A stretch of DNA of 64,000 bases from Streptomyces showdoensis (lineage in GTDB: Bacteria; Actinomycetota; Actinomycetes; Streptomycetales; Streptomycetaceae), in contig NZ_BAAAXG010000006.1 of the NCBI RefSeq assembly GCF_039535475.1, positions 148,641 to 212,640 of the forward strand, given 5' to 3'. The notes under the pieces were generated by a model. It worked only from the letters and a program-made list of their open reading frames with translations, was not told the DNA's origin and searched no databases. Below are positions 61,923-64,000 of the stretch, piece by piece; the first letter of the stretch is position 1, and every line of letters begins with the position of its first letter. The translations under genes were made by a program, and so were the position numbers.

Positions 61923-64000
61923 TCAGGTCCCCCAGGCCTCGAACTCGTAGATCCGGGCGGCCGGATCGGTGGTCTGCGTGGGCGCCGTGACCACCAGCCG
62001 GACGTACCGGGCGGACAGGGCCACCGGGTGGGTCGTGGTCGCCGCCGTGTTGCCGCTGACGGTCACGGCGGTGGTCCAGGCGGCGGTGGTGCTGTCGCGG
62101 ACCTCCACCCGGAAGTCCCGGGTGTTCCAGCTCGCGCTCTCGCCGCCGGCCGCCGCGTGCTTCACCACGAAGCGGTTCAGCGGCCGGGACGAACCGAGGT
62201 CCACCTCCAGCCACTTGGCCGAGGTGGTCGCGCACCACTTGTCGGCGTTGCCGCCCGAGACGCTGCCGTTGACCGCCTTGGCGGGGGCCTCCGAGGCGTT
62301 GCACTGACCGGAGGCCGTCGCGGGCCGGTTCAGCGCCAGGTTGCTCTCGGTGGTCGCGGACCAGGTGACCGTGGTGCTCGCGGCGGGGGAGCGGCCGAAC
62401 TCGGTGGAGACGGCCTCGACGTCGAGCGTCGTCGAGGTCTCGGTGCCGGCCCGGTCCAGCTTCGGTACGAAGTAGCTGTCGTTGGGCGTGGCGCCCAGGA
62501 AGGTGCGGCCGCCGTCGGCGTTGCGGCGGTACACCTCGTAGTGATGGACCTCGCCGGAGGCCGAGGCGGTCCAGCCGAGCCGGAGCGACTTGCTCGCGCC
62601 ACCGGTGTCCGTCGTGCCGAGGACGGTGGGCGCCGTCGGTGCGGACGGGGCGTCCACCGCGCCGTCGTACAGGGCGATCCGGCCCACCTTGATGTCGTAC
62701 GAGGAGGTCGTCCCGGTCGTCTCCAGGCCGAGCTGCGCGACCGTCTTCCCGGCGTACGCGGAGAGGTCGAGCGTCTTGTGCTCCCATCCCGTGCCGGTGG
62801 TGGCGCCGAGGTCCAGCGTGGTGAAGGTGGTGGGGGCGTCGGTGAAGGAGACGGCCGCCTTCAGCCGGGTGGGCCCGGCGGCGGGGGTCTTCACCACCAC
62901 CGACAGCTTGGTGTCGGCCGCCACGGGCAGCTTCGTCTGGTACAGCCGTACGGTGTTCACGGCGTCGAGCGTGCCGGTCAGGCGCAGGGCCGAGCCGCCC
63001 TCGTAGGCGTCGGTGTAGTCGATCGACGGCTTGAGTTTCGTGCCCGTGGACGTGACCAGCCAGCGGTAGGTGGGCGGCACGTCCTGGAGGGAGAGGTTGT
63101 TCCAGGCCGCGCCGGACACCCGGGTCCCGCCGGAGTGGTAGAAGTCGCCCTGCCCGGCGTCGAAGTGGGTGACGAAGGGCTTGGCGGTCACGGGCGAGGA
63201 CTCGGCGACGTACTGCGCGAGCCCCTTCCAGGAGAGTGTGGTCGTGTGTCGGGACGGGTCGCCGTTGGCGCCGACCCAGTAACGGGCCCGCGGGCCGTGC
63301 GTCGGCCCGGTCGCGGCGGACTTCCAGGTCCACTCGGGGCGGTAGAGCCCGAGCGAGTGGTGTGCGGCCTGTCCGGCGGGGAACAGGGCGTTCCAGTCGA
63401 CGCTCGTGCCGTAGCCGTTGGACTCGGTGTCGATGCGCTGACAGCTCGTACTCGCCGCGCCCGAACCGCGGGCCAGGTGCGGGAGGAGTTCAGGCCGCTC
63501 GCGCTCCAGTTGAAGTTCAGGAACACCGAGTCGCTGGTGCGCTGCGCGCCCTCCTGGAGGAAGGCGTCGTTGGCGGAGGTCACGCGTTCTGCCAGCTCAC
63601 CGAGCCGGACTCGGTCATCGCGTCGTACCACATGAACTCGACCGGGCCGAGCGAGCGGGCGTAGCGCATCGTGTTGCGCACCTCGGTCGCGAGCGCCGCG
63701 TCTCCGCCCGCCGTCTCCTGGTTGACGAACCAGCCGTCGAATCCGTAGTCGCTGCGCGACCTGGGCCAGCTTGTCGGCGACGGGGTAGCGGCCGCCGGAC
63801 TTCTGCGTGAAGTCGCGCACCCACTGGAGGCTGGCCGCCGTACGCGCGGTGGCGGTACAGAAGGACGGTGCCGTAGACACTTGACCCCGTTGCGGTGGGC
63901 CGCGTCGACGACGGTCGGGTTCGCGCGAGGATCAGACCCTCGCCGGCCGAAACGCCCAGACACCAGCTGGTCGACGTACGTGCCGTGCCCGAAGGCGAGT
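61923..64000 (-). pseudogene. GH85 endoglycosidase, partial right copy, disrupted upstream
   Basis: The C-terminal 422 codons (61,923-63,191) match the left copy in frame. From about 63,236 to the window edge there are indels and substitutions (e.g. near 63,236, 63,440, 63,585, 63,752, 63,835), so the catalytic NQE region is seen only in a short fragment (DGWFVNQETAGG). The 5' end lies beyond the window. The intact gene is at 19,152-21,587. Confidence 0.9.

Larger units (their letters stand above)
41851..64000. repeat. Right arm of the giant inverted repeat
   Basis: Reverse complement of about 19,505-41,744, running off the window. Nearly error-free from 41,851 to 63,230 except an extra C at about 42,252 and an extra C at about 45,443; indel- and substitution-rich from 63,236 to the end. 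Confidence 0.97.

Noticed and set aside
19505..64000. Inverted repeat as Streptomyces terminal inverted repeats with telomeres
   Set aside because: The arms meet head to head inside a gene with a 106-bp coding loop; no telomere-like hairpin series or terminal-protein genes were seen at the junction.
1..64000. tRNA, rRNA, CRISPR or insertion sequences
   Set aside because: No transposase, integrase, spacer-repeat array or recognisable structural RNA was found by reading; a covariance-model search was not possible here.

Overview
This is high-GC DNA with strong third-position G/C bias, many GTG starts and ATGA/GTGA stop-start overlaps. Gene content (LacI-controlled sugar ABC importers without their own ATPase gene, secreted glycosidases, a DyP/encapsulin pair, a mycothiol-dependent-isomerase-type protein) points to Streptomyces or a close actinomycete.

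The dominant architectural fact is a giant inverted repeat. From about 19,505 to 41,744 the sequence is repeated in reverse complement from 41,851 to the window end. The two arms are separated by a 106-bp single-copy loop (41,745-41,850). The turn-round lies inside a dye-decolorizing peroxidase gene, so both copies of that gene lack their N-terminal part. The arms are not equally clean. The left arm is intact to about 26.0 kb, carries sparse 1-nt indels from 26.0 to 28.2 kb and from 34.2 to 39.5 kb, and is riddled with 1-nt indels from 28.2 to 34 kb. The right arm is nearly clean from 41.85 to 63.2 kb and becomes error-rich from 63.2 to 64.0 kb. The differences I aligned are mostly single-base indels, often in homopolymers, with few substitutions. 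The best reading is a fold-back (snap-back) read or palindromic assembly artefact, with one arm at raw-read quality. A genuine inverted duplication cannot be excluded from sequence alone.

Layout of the unique part (1-19.5 kb): a secreted serine hydrolase; a WGR/beta-propeller protein coupled to a small unknown; an SPFH-domain protein and a secreted M23 peptidase; a MacB-type ABC ATPase and permease; a ROK regulator; a DinB/maleylpyruvate-isomerase-like protein. Next comes a coherent glycan locus: GH38 alpha-mannosidase, GH5-type beta-mannosidase candidate, MalG- and MalF-type permeases, a sugar-binding lipoprotein, a divergent LacI regulator, and just downstream a secreted GH85 endo-beta-N-acetylglucosaminidase. 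Two LacI-type operators (17,878-17,893 and 19,058-19,073) tie importer and secreted enzyme into one regulon. The predicted job is to release high-mannose N-glycans outside, import them, and trim them in the cytoplasm.

Layout of the duplicated part, in left-arm order with the clean copy on the right: LysE exporter; alpha/beta hydrolase; MarR regulator divergent from an operon of SDR, amidohydrolase, acyl-CoA synthetase and MaoC hydratase; MDR oxidoreductase divergent from a GlxA-type AraC regulator; a class V aminotransferase coupled to a secreted six-hairpin glycosidase. These last two are divergent from a tightly overlapped operon of sugar-binding protein, two permeases, GH36/27-like alpha-galactosidase and LacI. 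Then follow a Gre-like factor, a DUF1345 membrane protein, a family 1 encapsulin and its DyP peroxidase cargo with a recognisable C-terminal targeting peptide.

No rRNA, tRNA, CRISPR array, transposase or insertion sequence was recognised. No stretch over 300 bases lacks a gene or gene remnant.
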